NCBI RefSeq assembly: GCF_965232525.1
Contig: NZ_OZ246980.1
Location: 2,480,001-2,544,000, forward strand
Length of the DNA: 64,000 nucleotides
Source: Bauldia sp965232525
GTDB lineage: Bacteria; Pseudomonadota; Alphaproteobacteria; Rhizobiales; Kaistiaceae
Direction: 5' to 3'
In this document: positions 28,290 to 37,387 of the stretch, piece by piece
Numbering within the stretch: position 1 is the first letter of the stretch
Layout of the letters: each line of letters opens with the position of its first letter
Notes under the pieces: model-generated
What the model saw: the letters and a program-made list of their open reading frames with translations, nothing else
What the model was told of the DNA's origin: nothing
The model's database searches: none
Position numbers and translations under genes: made by a program

Positions 28290-29093
28290 TTATCCGGCTC
28301 CGTCGAGCGCCTCTTTCAGCGACAGGAAATCCCGCCAGGCCAGCCGCTTGTGGAGCGGTTGGCGAAGGAGATAGGCGGGGTGCAGGGTGGGCATGGTCCG
28401 AATCGGCCGCGCTCCGACGCGCATCTCGTGCCAGCGACCGCGCAGCTTGAGGATCCCCATCCGGCTGTCGAGCAGCTCACTCGCGGCCGCTCCGCCGAGG
28501 AGGACAAGGAAGTCTGGCGCGGCGAGTTCGATCTGGCGCTCGATGAACGGGCGGCAGACCGCCGTCTCCTGGGGCGTCGGCCGGCGATTTCCCGGCGGCC
28601 GCCAGGGGACGACGTTGGCGATGTAGACGCTGGTGCGGTCGAGGCCGATCGCGGCGAGCATGCGGTCGAGCAACTGGCCGGAGCGGCCGACGAATGGCAG
28701 CCCCTGGATGTCCTCGTCGCGGCCCGGACCCTCGCCGATCAGCATCACCCGCCCCTCGGGATTGCCGTCGGCAAACACAAGCTGGGTGGCGGTCAGGCGC
28801 AGATTGCAGCCTTCGAAACGGTCGAGGGTGTCGCGGAGCTCATCGAGAGACTGGGCGGCGCCGGCGATCTCACGCGCCTGTTGAGCGGTGTCTTCGCCCG
28901 GTGCCACCGTGGCGGTGGGCCGTGGCGCGGATACCGGAGAATCGATCGGGACCGGTGCAGGTGTGGCCGGCCTTTCCGGCGGCGCGGCGAACCGATCGAC
29001 GGGCGCCTCGTCGAGCGCCACGTCCACTCCCATCTCAGCGTACCAGGCGACGAGATCGGCGAGATCGTTGGGACTGGGCGGTGTCGATGGCAT
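28290..29093 (-). CDS. Uracil-DNA glycosylase superfamily protein, variant without full Fe-S site
   Basis: This 267-residue protein has a disordered Pro/Ala-rich first ~75 residues and then a family 4-like glycosylase domain: GEGPGRDED (120-128) for uracil excision, GLPFVGRSGQLLDRML, and a C-terminal HPAYLL. Family 4 enzymes hold a [4Fe-4S] cluster with four cysteines; here only C96 and C180 remain, while the other two positions are F93 and W164 (NVVPWRPPGNR). It probably lacks the cluster. I recall that alphaproteobacterial enzymes of this sort form a separate class with wider base specificity; that should be checked. The role is base-excision repair. Confidence 0.82.
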   Translation of the reverse strand: MPSTPPSPNDLADLVAWYAEMGVDVALDEAPVDRFAAPPERPATPAPVPIDSPVSAPRPTATVAPGEDTAQQAREIAGAAQSLDELRDTLDRFEGCNLRLTATQLVFADGNPEGRVMLIGEGPGRDEDIQGLPFVGRSGQLLDRMLAAIGLDRTSVYIANVVPWRPPGNRRPTPQETAVCRPFIERQIELAAPDFLVLLGGAAASELLDSRMGILKLRGRWHEMRVGARPIRTMPTLHPAYLLRQPLHKRLAWRDFLSLKEALDGAG

Positions 29094-29314
29094 GGGCGGC
29101 GCTTCGTGGAAGGGCGTGTTACCCGCAGATTAGCTGCGACCGGCGTCCCGGCAAGAGCAAAGAGCAGCGTTAAGCATATGGCCCAAGCTGCGGCGTCTTC
29201 GCGTTTGTTTGTCTTGAACTCACGGGTTTTTTCTGGCCTTGATGTGTATGATTGTAATAGAGGGTCGCACTGACAAATAATCGCGATCCGTAAAACTTGG
29301 CTGGAGGAAGACCC

Positions 29315-30571
29315 ATGGCTGATGCAACGATTGTCGTTAACGGTCCGTTCGCGGGGCCGAATTTTGTCAGGGGCATGGCCCTGCAGAACAAGAACTTCAA
29401 AGTCATCAGCGATGAAAAGGCGGTTTTGAAGTTCCGCGGTGGGCTGGACAACACAGTCAAGTACAAAATGACCCTGCATGGCGAAGGGTTTGGCAAGAAC
29501 GACGACGGGCGGTTTACCGGAACCGTCAAGGGGTTCACGGCGAAAGACCTCAATATTCCAGGCACCAACTGGGAAGTGACCGGGTTCAATACGCCGCTCG
29601 ACCTCGTCAACACCCAGGCGTCTTCGCCGGAGATCAATTTCCCCGACGCGCTCGTTGGGCCGACCACCTGGAAATATCTGGGTAATGAATTCGTCGATGT
29701 TTTCTTCGGCGGACCGTTCGACGACATCCTCAAAGGTCGCGGGAGCGGGGACACGCTCCAGGGCTTCGGCGGTGATGACAAGATCCTTGGTGGGTCGGGG
29801 AAAGACAATCTCAGCGGCAACACCGGCAAGGACACCATCTATGGCGGCCGTGGCAACGACAAGATTCTCGGCAACAGCGGCAAGGACACCCTCTACGGCG
29901 ACGACGGCAACGACACCATCAAGGGCGGTGGCGACCTGGACAAGATCTTCGGCGGCAAGGGCAGGGACACAATAAAGGGGGGCGATGCCGGTGATATCCT
30001 GCGTGGTGGCAAGGACAAGGACTTCGTCTACGGCGGGGTCGGTTCGGACTCGATTTTTGGCGGCAGCGGTAACGACGAACTTTTCGGCGATATCGGCGAA
30101 GACTCGATATTCGGCGGGAAGGGCAACGACTGGCTGTTCGGAAACAAGGGGGCGGATACGCTCAGGGGCGAGAGCGGCAACGACGGAATCTACGGTGGTG
30201 ACGGCATCGACAAACTGCGCGGCGGCAAGGGCGAGGACAAACTGGTCGGCGGCGGCGGGTCGGACAATCTGAACGGTGGTAAGGGCAACGACACGTTGTC
30301 CGGCAACAAAGCGGGATCCAAAAAGCCGGACTTTGAGTTCGACGGTTTCGTCTTCGCCGGCAAGTTCGGTGACGATGTGATCACCGACTTCGAGATCGGC
30401 TACGACTACATCATCCTCGCCGGTGCGATTAAGCGGAGCGATGTTTCCACCATCGAAACACCTGACGGCGTCCTCGTTGAGGTCGACCACAAGGGCGGCC
30501 AGTCGATCCACGTCAAAGGCACGGACGTCAAAGACAAGTTCGATCCAGACATCGACATCATCATCGCCTGA
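29315..30571 (+). CDS. RTX calcium-binding protein, type I secretion substrate
   Basis: This 418-residue acidic protein has an N-terminal domain of about 135 residues that I do not recognise, then about 20 glycine-rich nonapeptides of the GGxGxDxLx kind (about residues 140-335) that fold as a calcium-binding beta-roll. The last ~75 residues (FDGFVFAGKFGDDVITDFEIG...) resemble the uncleaved type I secretion signal. No catalytic domain is visible. The start is ATG 29315 with GGAGGA upstream; an in-frame TTG at 29297 is less likely. No exporter genes adjoin it. Confidence 0.85.
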   Translation: MADATIVVNGPFAGPNFVRGMALQNKNFKVISDEKAVLKFRGGLDNTVKYKMTLHGEGFGKNDDGRFTGTVKGFTAKDLNIPGTNWEVTGFNTPLDLVNTQASSPEINFPDALVGPTTWKYLGNEFVDVFFGGPFDDILKGRGSGDTLQGFGGDDKILGGSGKDNLSGNTGKDTIYGGRGNDKILGNSGKDTLYGDDGNDTIKGGGDLDKIFGGKGRDTIKGGDAGDILRGGKDKDFVYGGVGSDSIFGGSGNDELFGDIGEDSIFGGKGNDWLFGNKGADTLRGESGNDGIYGGDGIDKLRGGKGEDKLVGGGGSDNLNGGKGNDTLSGNKAGSKKPDFEFDGFVFAGKFGDDVITDFEIGYDYIILAGAIKRSDVSTIETPDGVLVEVDHKGGQSIHVKGTDVKDKFDPDIDIIIA

Positions 30572-30857
30572 GCGGGGAATTGGTCGCTAAGCCGGTCGGA
30601 CAGAGACGCCGGTGTCCACCCCATCGGACATCTGTGAGAGGCTGGGCTGAGGGATCGGCGTATACGATCCCTCTCGCCCCAAGCTCCAGCGAGCGCTGCC
30701 CTTCAGCACCCGATCAATGCCAAATCGATACTGGGGGCTGCTGGCGCGGGCAGCGAGCATGATGTCGTGAACGATTCGGCTGGCCTTCGGCTTGCCGGGG
30801 GGCCCAAAATCACTCAGTCTGAGGCTCCCGACGCCGGTCATCAGGTGAGTGTTGGCA
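30572..30857. other. Intergenic region between RTX protein and hexosaminidase
   Basis: These 286 bp hold no convincing gene or terminator. A minus-strand frame (30587-30841, about 84 codons) is open but has no recognisable features. A GGTGAG ribosome site at 30844-30849 serves the hexosaminidase. Confidence 0.5.
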
Positions 30858-33260
30858 ATGATTCCGTCACGCATCTTTGTTGCGCCGCTTCTTGCGATCG
30901 TTTGCTGGAGCACGACCGCGACAGGCAATCCAGACGAAAACGCGCAAATGCGAATCGAGCGTGTCGCGACGACACCCGGCTCTCAACCGGCCGACTACAG
31001 TCTCGACATCGAACTATCGACGCTCAACATTCCCGTCATCGCCGACTGGCGCTTCGGCTTTTACATGCCGCGCACGTTCAACCAGCTCACTTCCGGCAAC
31101 AACGCCATCAATCCGAATCTGAAGATGGCGATCTGCGTCAAGGGGACCACGACCTGCGCCGATCTGGCTTATGTGAAGCAGGGCCCGTCTGGCGCCGATG
31201 CCCTTGTTTATGGCGACGGCTATTCGAATGTTCTGGCGCCTGCCGCAGAATTTCGGCTAGAGGCGAATACGACCTACCACGTCAGTCTTGCAGACAGTAA
31301 CCAATGGCCGCCCGCGAACCTGTCGTCGTTACCCCAAAGCTTTTTTCTATATGACGTCGCCAGAAATAACTACACGTTGGCCAACGCGCCGTTGAGCGCT
31401 TACGGCGTTGACGACGGTTTCTTAGGCATCGGCGGTTACGATGCTGCCAAGACACAGGCGCAAATCGCGAAGCATGTCAAAGAGAACTGGCAACGATCGC
31501 GACCGTTGGACAACCAGTCGCCGTATGTCGCACTCGGCGTTGTCCCAACACCCACGGAAGTCTCCGCTTTCGACCCCACCGAACGCTTGGATATACAATC
31601 CAACACATTCAGTTTTTCATCGTCTTTCCAAGAAGACTATTTCGGCGACTATGTTAGCGAAAATCTGGATATGACACTGTCGCCGTCCGGCGACAGGGCC
31701 CTGACGATTTCGCAAAGCGCGACGCTGACCGATCCAGAAGCATACTCGCTAACCATTTCTGCTGACGGCATTGCGATTGAAGCGCGGGATGCCGCCGGTG
31801 CCTTCTATGCCATACAGACTTTGCGCCAACTAACGTGGCTCAATCCAGATGGTCTGCCTCATTTGCAGATCTTCGACAAACCACGGTTCGAGTATCGGGG
31901 CGTAATGCGCGATGTGGCGCGTCATTACGCGTCGACCGCCGGGATCAAGAAGACAATCGATCTGATGGCGGCTTTGAAGCTGAACACCTTGCATATTCAT
32001 TTCGCCGACGACGAGGGGTGGCGCCTGCTTCTCCCGAATTCGATCACAGGCGACCAAATCGACACTGCCTCGACCCGCGGCTACCGGGCCGACGGCGGAA
32101 CGGTCAACCCGCCGGCGCTTTATTCCCAGGCCAATACGGACGTGACCAACTATGTCGATTTCAACCCAGAAGCCGGTTTGATTGAAGACGCCTATCCTCA
32201 GGCGACGACGCAATACAAGAAATATTATACACCGGAAGAAATTCAGGAGATTATTGCTTACGCAAATGCGAACTATATCACCGTGATTCCCGAGATCGAT
32301 TTGCCCGGGCACGCCAGGGCGCTCGTCCATTCACAGCCCGAGCTCTTCATGAATCCGGAAGACAAGAGCTCTTACATCAGCGTGCAAGGATACTACAACA
32401 ACGTCGTACCGGTATGTCTGTACAATGGCCAAGGAGAACAGGCTCGGCAATTCACTGCAAAGATGAACCAGATCATCGAGGACATAAACGATCTGTTTCA
32501 AAATCAGGATACGCCCTACCATCAGCGGGAGGTCAGCGTCGGCGGCGACGAAGTACCCGCATCGTCCTGGAGTGACGACGCCAGCTGCGAAGGGCAACTC
32601 ACCGCCCTGCAACGTTCGCAGCAGTTTTTCAAACGGCTTCAGCAATCGGACCCGAACCTGAAGCTTTCGGGTTGGCAACAGTTCGTTCAAGGCGACGATG
32701 GGACGATCGACTCCCGGTATGCCTTGTCGCCGGAGCATGTCGGCCGCGTGTGGGCGTGGGAGCCGGCTTCAGGGAGCACCAACGGAATCCAGTCCGCGGC
32801 GACTTTGGCCGATGCCGGATACCCCGTCGTGCTGGCCTTCGCGGATCATCTCTACTTCGACCTGACCTACACGCCAGATGCCTGGGAGCCGGGCCTTTAC
32901 TGGGCAGGCAGTTTCCTCGACACCCATGCCGCGTTGAGTGCCGCTCTGAGCGCACAAAAGGTGCTGGATCGTCTGGACACAGCCAAACAGCGAAATGTCA
33001 TCGGTTTGGAAGGCACGTTGTGGAGCGAGTACGTGCTCAACGACCGACATGCGGAATACATGATGCTGCCCAAGGTGACCGGCCTCGCCGAAGCCGCGTG
33101 GGGCGACGTCAGCCACACCGCGGCCGACGGAAAGGTCGGGTGGCAGAGCCTGGCTCATCGGTTGGGTACGGACAACACCGGCCTGCTCGGCTACCTGCAT
33201 ACGGACCTGGGATTTGTCTATCGCGGGATGCCAAACGGCATCAGCAAGGAAACAGACTGA
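30858..33260 (+). CDS. Secreted beta-N-acetylhexosaminidase (GH20, chitobiase-like)
   Basis: This is an 800-residue exported enzyme with a signal peptide (cleavage near ATG-NPDEN). The order is a chitobiase-type carbohydrate-binding domain (about 35-180), a GH20b domain (about 225-325) and the catalytic GH20 barrel (about 340-780). RGVMRDVARHY, LNTLHIHFADDEGWRL, IPEIDLPGHARA and the catalytic pair D564-E565 in VGGDEVP are all present. It should release N-acetylglucosamine from chitin oligomers or similar glycans. Codon use is visibly more AT-rich than its neighbours and such multi-domain chitobiases are more typical of gammaproteobacteria, suggesting transfer. The start is ATG 30858. Confidence 0.92.
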   Translation: MIPSRIFVAPLLAIVCWSTTATGNPDENAQMRIERVATTPGSQPADYSLDIELSTLNIPVIADWRFGFYMPRTFNQLTSGNNAINPNLKMAICVKGTTTCADLAYVKQGPSGADALVYGDGYSNVLAPAAEFRLEANTTYHVSLADSNQWPPANLSSLPQSFFLYDVARNNYTLANAPLSAYGVDDGFLGIGGYDAAKTQAQIAKHVKENWQRSRPLDNQSPYVALGVVPTPTEVSAFDPTERLDIQSNTFSFSSSFQEDYFGDYVSENLDMTLSPSGDRALTISQSATLTDPEAYSLTISADGIAIEARDAAGAFYAIQTLRQLTWLNPDGLPHLQIFDKPRFEYRGVMRDVARHYASTAGIKKTIDLMAALKLNTLHIHFADDEGWRLLLPNSITGDQIDTASTRGYRADGGTVNPPALYSQANTDVTNYVDFNPEAGLIEDAYPQATTQYKKYYTPEEIQEIIAYANANYITVIPEIDLPGHARALVHSQPELFMNPEDKSSYISVQGYYNNVVPVCLYNGQGEQARQFTAKMNQIIEDINDLFQNQDTPYHQREVSVGGDEVPASSWSDDASCEGQLTALQRSQQFFKRLQQSDPNLKLSGWQQFVQGDDGTIDSRYALSPEHVGRVWAWEPASGSTNGIQSAATLADAGYPVVLAFADHLYFDLTYTPDAWEPGLYWAGSFLDTHAALSAALSAQKVLDRLDTAKQRNVIGLEGTLWSEYVLNDRHAEYMMLPKVTGLAEAAWGDVSHTAADGKVGWQSLAHRLGTDNTGLLGYLHTDLGFVYRGMPNGISKETD

Positions 33261-33431
33261 ACGTGTTGGGCGATCACGCGTTCCAACAACCTCCTCAGAG
33301 CTGACGACGCGGATTGGCAGGAGGCTGACACGCCCCGTGGACCAGCTCTTGCCAAAAGGGACGAGAGGGCCTACTTGCCGTTCCCGCTTGGCCGTGCCTT
33401 AGGCCAAATCTCCACTCCGCCGTGATCCGCG

Positions 33432-34358
33432 ATGCAATCGATCATCTCCGTCTCGCGTCTGTCGAAGACCTATGAGTCGGGTTTCCAGGCGCTCTCCGAC
33501 ATCAACCTCGACATCAACCGGGGTGAGATCTTCGCCCTGCTCGGGCCGAACGGTGCCGGCAAGACGACGCTGATCTCGATCATCTGTGGGATCGTCACAC
33601 CCAGCTTCGGGACGGTGACGGCCGACGGCCACGATATCATCACCGACTATCGCGCGGCGCGGTCGATCATCGGTCTGGTCCCCCAGGAACTCACAACGGA
33701 AGTATTCGAGACGGTCTGGGCGACGGTCACCTACAGCCGCGGGCTGTTCGGCAAGCCACGTAACGATGACAAGGTCGCCGACGTGTTGAAGGCGCTGTCG
33801 CTCTACGACAAGAAGGACGACAAGATCGTCACCCTGTCGGGGGGCATGAAGCGGCGGGTTATGATCGCCAAGGCGCTGGCGCACGAGCCGACCATCCTGT
33901 TTCTCGACGAGCCGACCGCCGGGGTCGATGTCGAGCTTCGTCGCGACATGTGGGACGTGGTGCGGGGTCTGCGCGATACCGGTGTGACGATCATCCTCAC
34001 CACCCACTACATCGAAGAGGCCGAGGAGATGGCCGACCGGGTGGGCGTGATCAGCAAGGGCGAGATCATCCTTGTCGAAGACAAGGACAGGCTGATGCAT
34101 CAACTCGGTAAGAAGCAGCTGACCCTCGTTCTTCAAAAACCCCTCGACACGCTTCCGGAATCGCTCGTTCCCTACAATCTGGAGCGGAGCGAGGATGGCA
34201 CCGAACTGGTCTACACCTACGACACCCAGGCCGAGCGGACGGGCATAACGCGCCTGCTCGCCGATCTCTCCGCCGCCGAAATCCGTTTCCGCGATCTCCA
34301 GACCGAGCAGAGTTCGCTTGAGGATATTTTCGTCAATCTCGTGAGGGATCGGCGATGA
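33432..34358 (+). CDS. ABC exporter ATPase (ABC-2 type, YadG/NodI-like)
   Basis: This 308-residue ATPase has Walker A GPNGAGKTT, signature LSGGMKRRVMIAKAL, Walker B ILFLDEPTAGVD and switch His in TTHYIEEAEEMADRVG. The C-terminal ~80 residues form the extra domain of the CcmA/NodI-like exporter ATPases. It overlaps the permease gene by 4 bp (ATGA). The exported substrate is not known. Confidence 0.93.
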   Translation: MQSIISVSRLSKTYESGFQALSDINLDINRGEIFALLGPNGAGKTTLISIICGIVTPSFGTVTADGHDIITDYRAARSIIGLVPQELTTEVFETVWATVTYSRGLFGKPRNDDKVADVLKALSLYDKKDDKIVTLSGGMKRRVMIAKALAHEPTILFLDEPTAGVDVELRRDMWDVVRGLRDTGVTIILTTHYIEEAEEMADRVGVISKGEIILVEDKDRLMHQLGKKQLTLVLQKPLDTLPESLVPYNLERSEDGTELVYTYDTQAERTGITRLLADLSAAEIRFRDLQTEQSSLEDIFVNLVRDRR

Positions 34359-35116
34359 ACTGGCGGGCGATCTGGGCGATCTACTATTTCGAGATGGCGC
34401 GCACGGCGCGGACTCTGATGCAGAGCATCCTCTCGCCGGTCATCTCGACGTCGCTCTATTTCGTCGTGTTCGGCGCGGCGATCGGATCGCGGATCACCGA
34501 CATCGACGGGGTCAGCTACGGGGCCTTTCTCGTTCCCGGACTGATCATGCTGATGCTGCTGATGCAGTCCACGTCGAACGCCTCGTTCGGCATCTATTTC
34601 CCGAAGTTCACCGGGACCATCTACGAGCTTCTGTCGGCGCCGATCTCCTTCGTGGAAATCGTCATTGGCTATGTCGGCGCCGCCGCCACCAAGTCGATCA
34701 TCCTCGGGCTGATCATCCTGGCGACCGCCGGGCTGTTCGTGCCGCTGGAGATCCAGCATCCGTTCTTCATGGCGCTGTTCCTGATCCTCACCTCGGTGAC
34801 GTTCAGCCTGCTCGGCTTCATCATCGGCATCTGGGCGGACGGCTTCGAGAAGCTGCAGATCGTGCCGCTGCTGATCATCACGCCGCTGACCTTCCTCGGC
34901 GGCAGCTTCTACTCGCTGTCGATGCTGCCGCCGTTCTGGCAGACCGTGACGCTGTTCAATCCGGTGGTCTATCTCGTCAGCGGCTTCCGCTGGAGTTTTT
35001 ACGGGATTGCCGATGTCGCCGTCGGCGTCAGCCTGGCGGCGACGGCGCTGTTCCTGATCGTGTGCCTGGCGATCGTCTGGTGGATCTTCCGGACCGGCTA
35101 CAAGCTGAAAAACTGA
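34355..35116 (+). CDS. ABC-2 type exporter permease (YadH/NodJ-like)
   Basis: This 253-residue permease has about six helices and the ABC-2 signature (VPLLIITPLTFLGGSFYSLS, then FNPVVYLVSGFRWSFYG). It pairs with the preceding ATPase to form an exporter of unknown substrate. Confidence 0.93.
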   Translation: MNWRAIWAIYYFEMARTARTLMQSILSPVISTSLYFVVFGAAIGSRITDIDGVSYGAFLVPGLIMLMLLMQSTSNASFGIYFPKFTGTIYELLSAPISFVEIVIGYVGAAATKSIILGLIILATAGLFVPLEIQHPFFMALFLILTSVTFSLLGFIIGIWADGFEKLQIVPLLIITPLTFLGGSFYSLSMLPPFWQTVTLFNPVVYLVSGFRWSFYGIADVAVGVSLAATALFLIVCLAIVWWIFRTGYKLKN

Positions 35117-35426
35117 CCGAAAACGCCGTGTTGGCGTTTGTCGTGACCGAGCGCCGGCTGGCTTAGTCGCGCACGAACCGGCCCAATCCGTCACGATCAT
35201 AGTAGTCGTCGAACACGCGACCAGCGCGTGGTCAGCCTAGCGGCTCGGTCGGCAAAGATCTTTCAAGTTATTCGGCTAAGTATTTTCTGACAGATCAATC
35301 ATATTCTTCGACGTTGCTGCCCGCGCCTCGCCGACTGTCGAAAATTTGAAATGTAACAACTCTAAAATACGAACCCGTGCACCTTGAAAGCACAGGTCAT
35401 CGTTTCCCCAAGGAGGTGAGAACGAA
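35117..35426. other. Intergenic region upstream of the PhoX-like gene
   Basis: The region opens with a small hairpin, AAACGCC (35121-35127) and GGCGTTT (35133-35139), a weak terminator for the exporter pair. It turns AT-rich from about 35260. CTGTCGAAAAT at 35335-35345 matches one half of a PhoB box well, but the next 11 bp match poorly, so phosphate control is only possible. AGGAGGTGA at 35411-35419, just before the ATG, is a full anti-Shine-Dalgarno complement. Confidence 0.45.
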
Positions 35427-37313
35427 ATGAATCACATCGATAAGGCGAGTTTATCGTTCGACGAACTCGACGAGTTGAACAATCCGCGCCCGTCCGAGCA
35501 GGAGTTCGACCGGGTTGTCGAACGCGCTATCTCGCGCCGTGGATTCTTGGGGGGCGCTGTCGCCTTCGGATCGGCCGCCATGATGATGGGCACGTCGGTG
35601 CTCTATTCCGGCCGCGCGGAGGCGGCCTCTCGTTTCGGCTTCGCGCCAATCCCGACAAGCACCGCGAATACGATCACGCTGCCCGACGGCTACAACTGGC
35701 AGGTCCTGGTGCGTTGGGCGGACCCGATGTGGTCCGATGGGGACGAGCTCGACATGGCAACCGGCGGGACCGGCGCATCGCAGGCCAAGGCGTTCGGGGA
35801 CAACACCGACGGCATGGAGCTGTTCGTCTTCGGCGACAAACAGATCCTGGCGATCAACAACGAGTACATCCAGAACAAGGTCTTGATGACCAACCGGGCT
35901 GACGGGTTACCGACGAATGAGGACGACGTCGCCAAGGTCAAGGCAGCCCACGGCGTCTCGGTGATCGAAATCTCCGAGGCCGACGGGAGTTGGTCGGTCG
36001 TCAAGGATTCGCCCTTCAACCGGCGCATCACCATGGAGACGGAGATGGAGGTCCGCGGCCCGGCGGCCGGGCACGATCTCCTCAAGACGGCGGCCGATCC
36101 CGACGGCGCCAAGGTGCTCGGCACCTGGAACAATTGCGGCAGTGGCCGGACGCCTTGGGGTACGTATCTGACCTGCGAGGAAAACTTCAACGGTTATTTC
36201 GGTTCGAGCGACCAGGCAATCGAGATCACCGACGGCTGGCAGCGCTATGGCATCGGTACCGAGAGCCGCTACGCCCTCGACAAGTTCGACCCGCGTTTTG
36301 ACCTCGCCGAAAACCCGAATGAACCCAACCGCCACGGTTACGTCGTCGAGATCGACCCGCTCAATCCCGATGCGACACCGATCAAGCGGACAGCGCTCGG
36401 ACGGTTCAAGCACGAGAACGCGGCGCTGGTCATCGCCACCGACGGCCGCATTGTCGTCTATCTCGGTGACGATGAGCGCGGCGAGTTCCTCTACAAGTAC
36501 GTGTCCAACGACAAATTCGTCGAAGGCGGCGACAACTCCAAACTGCTCGACGAAGGCACGCTCTACGTCGCCAAGTTCAACGACGATCAGACCGGCGAGT
36601 GGCTGGAACTGACCCCGGCATCGACCGGCATGTCCGAGGCGGAGATCACCATCTTCACCCGCATGGGTGCGTCCAAGGTCGGTGCCACGACGATGGACCG
36701 GCCCGAGTGGGTCGCGGTCAATCCGGGCCGGGTGGAAGCCTATGTTGCGCTGACCAACAACAGAAACCGCGGGGTCAAGCCGAACGCCGGCGGCGATCCG
36801 ACGCCAGTCAACGGTCCCAATCCGCGCGAAGCGAACAACTACGGCCAGATCGTCCGCTGGCGCCCGGACAACGCCGACCACGCCGCCACCAACTTCACCT
36901 GGGATCTCTACGTCATGGCCGGCAATCCGGAAGTTCACACCGATGCCTACGGCGGATCGGAGAACGTCACCGCCGGCAATATGTTCAATTCGCCGGACTG
37001 TGTTGCATTCGACAGTCGCGGGCTCCTGTGGATCCTGACCGACGGGAACTACTCGAACGAAGGCGACTTCGCCGGCCAGGGCAACAATCAGATGCTGATT
37101 GGTGATCCGGTGAGCGGCGAGATCGTCCGGTTCATGGTGGGCCCCAACGAGTGCGAAGTGACCGGCCTCACCTGGAGCGCCGACCGCCGTACCGTGTTCG
37201 TCGGCATCCAGCATCCCGGGATCGGTGACAATGGCGCGTTCCCGGACGGGGCGGGCCTACCGCGATCTGCGATCATCGCCATTCGCCGGGACGACGGTGC
37301 CATACTGGCCTAG
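35427..37313 (+). CDS. PhoX-like phosphatase (DUF839), Tat-exported
   Basis: This 628-residue protein has a twin-arginine signal, SRRGFLGGAVAFG with R37-R38, ending at about residue 67 (GRAEAA). The rest matches DUF839/PhoX: LPDGYNWQVLVRWADPM, WNNCGSGRTPWGTYLTCEENFNGYF's core, KHENAALV and VPNPGR-like WVAVNPGR. PhoX enzymes are calcium/iron-dependent alkaline phosphatases that free phosphate from organic esters in the periplasm. Not every DUF839 protein has proven phosphatase activity. Very strong ribosome site; terminator follows. Confidence 0.88.
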   Translation: MNHIDKASLSFDELDELNNPRPSEQEFDRVVERAISRRGFLGGAVAFGSAAMMMGTSVLYSGRAEAASRFGFAPIPTSTANTITLPDGYNWQVLVRWADPMWSDGDELDMATGGTGASQAKAFGDNTDGMELFVFGDKQILAINNEYIQNKVLMTNRADGLPTNEDDVAKVKAAHGVSVIEISEADGSWSVVKDSPFNRRITMETEMEVRGPAAGHDLLKTAADPDGAKVLGTWNNCGSGRTPWGTYLTCEENFNGYFGSSDQAIEITDGWQRYGIGTESRYALDKFDPRFDLAENPNEPNRHGYVVEIDPLNPDATPIKRTALGRFKHENAALVIATDGRIVVYLGDDERGEFLYKYVSNDKFVEGGDNSKLLDEGTLYVAKFNDDQTGEWLELTPASTGMSEAEITIFTRMGASKVGATTMDRPEWVAVNPGRVEAYVALTNNRNRGVKPNAGGDPTPVNGPNPREANNYGQIVRWRPDNADHAATNFTWDLYVMAGNPEVHTDAYGGSENVTAGNMFNSPDCVAFDSRGLLWILTDGNYSNEGDFAGQGNNQMLIGDPVSGEIVRFMVGPNECEVTGLTWSADRRTVFVGIQHPGIGDNGAFPDGAGLPRSAIIAIRRDDGAILA

Positions 37314-37333
37314 TCGTCACCCGCAAGCGACTA

Positions 37334-37360
37334 AAAGGGGCGCCGCCGGCGCCCCTTTCT
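37334..37360 (+). terminator. Terminator after the PhoX-like gene
   Basis: AAAGGGGCGCC (37334-37344) and GGCGCCCCTTT (37348-37358) form a perfect 11-bp stem with a 3-nt loop and a short T run. It lies between convergent genes and may act on both strands. Confidence 0.85.
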
Positions 37361-37387
37361 TTGCGTGAAAGCCGAGGAACTGAGCGG

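Noticed and set aside
28793..30511. Minus-strand 572-codon frame opposite the RTX gene
   Set aside because: Its repeats mirror the RTX repeats on the other strand; it has no start or motif of its own.
30587..30928. Minus-strand open frame of 113 codons before the hexosaminidase
   Set aside because: It overlaps the signal peptide of the GH20 gene, has no recognisable motif and no good ribosome site.
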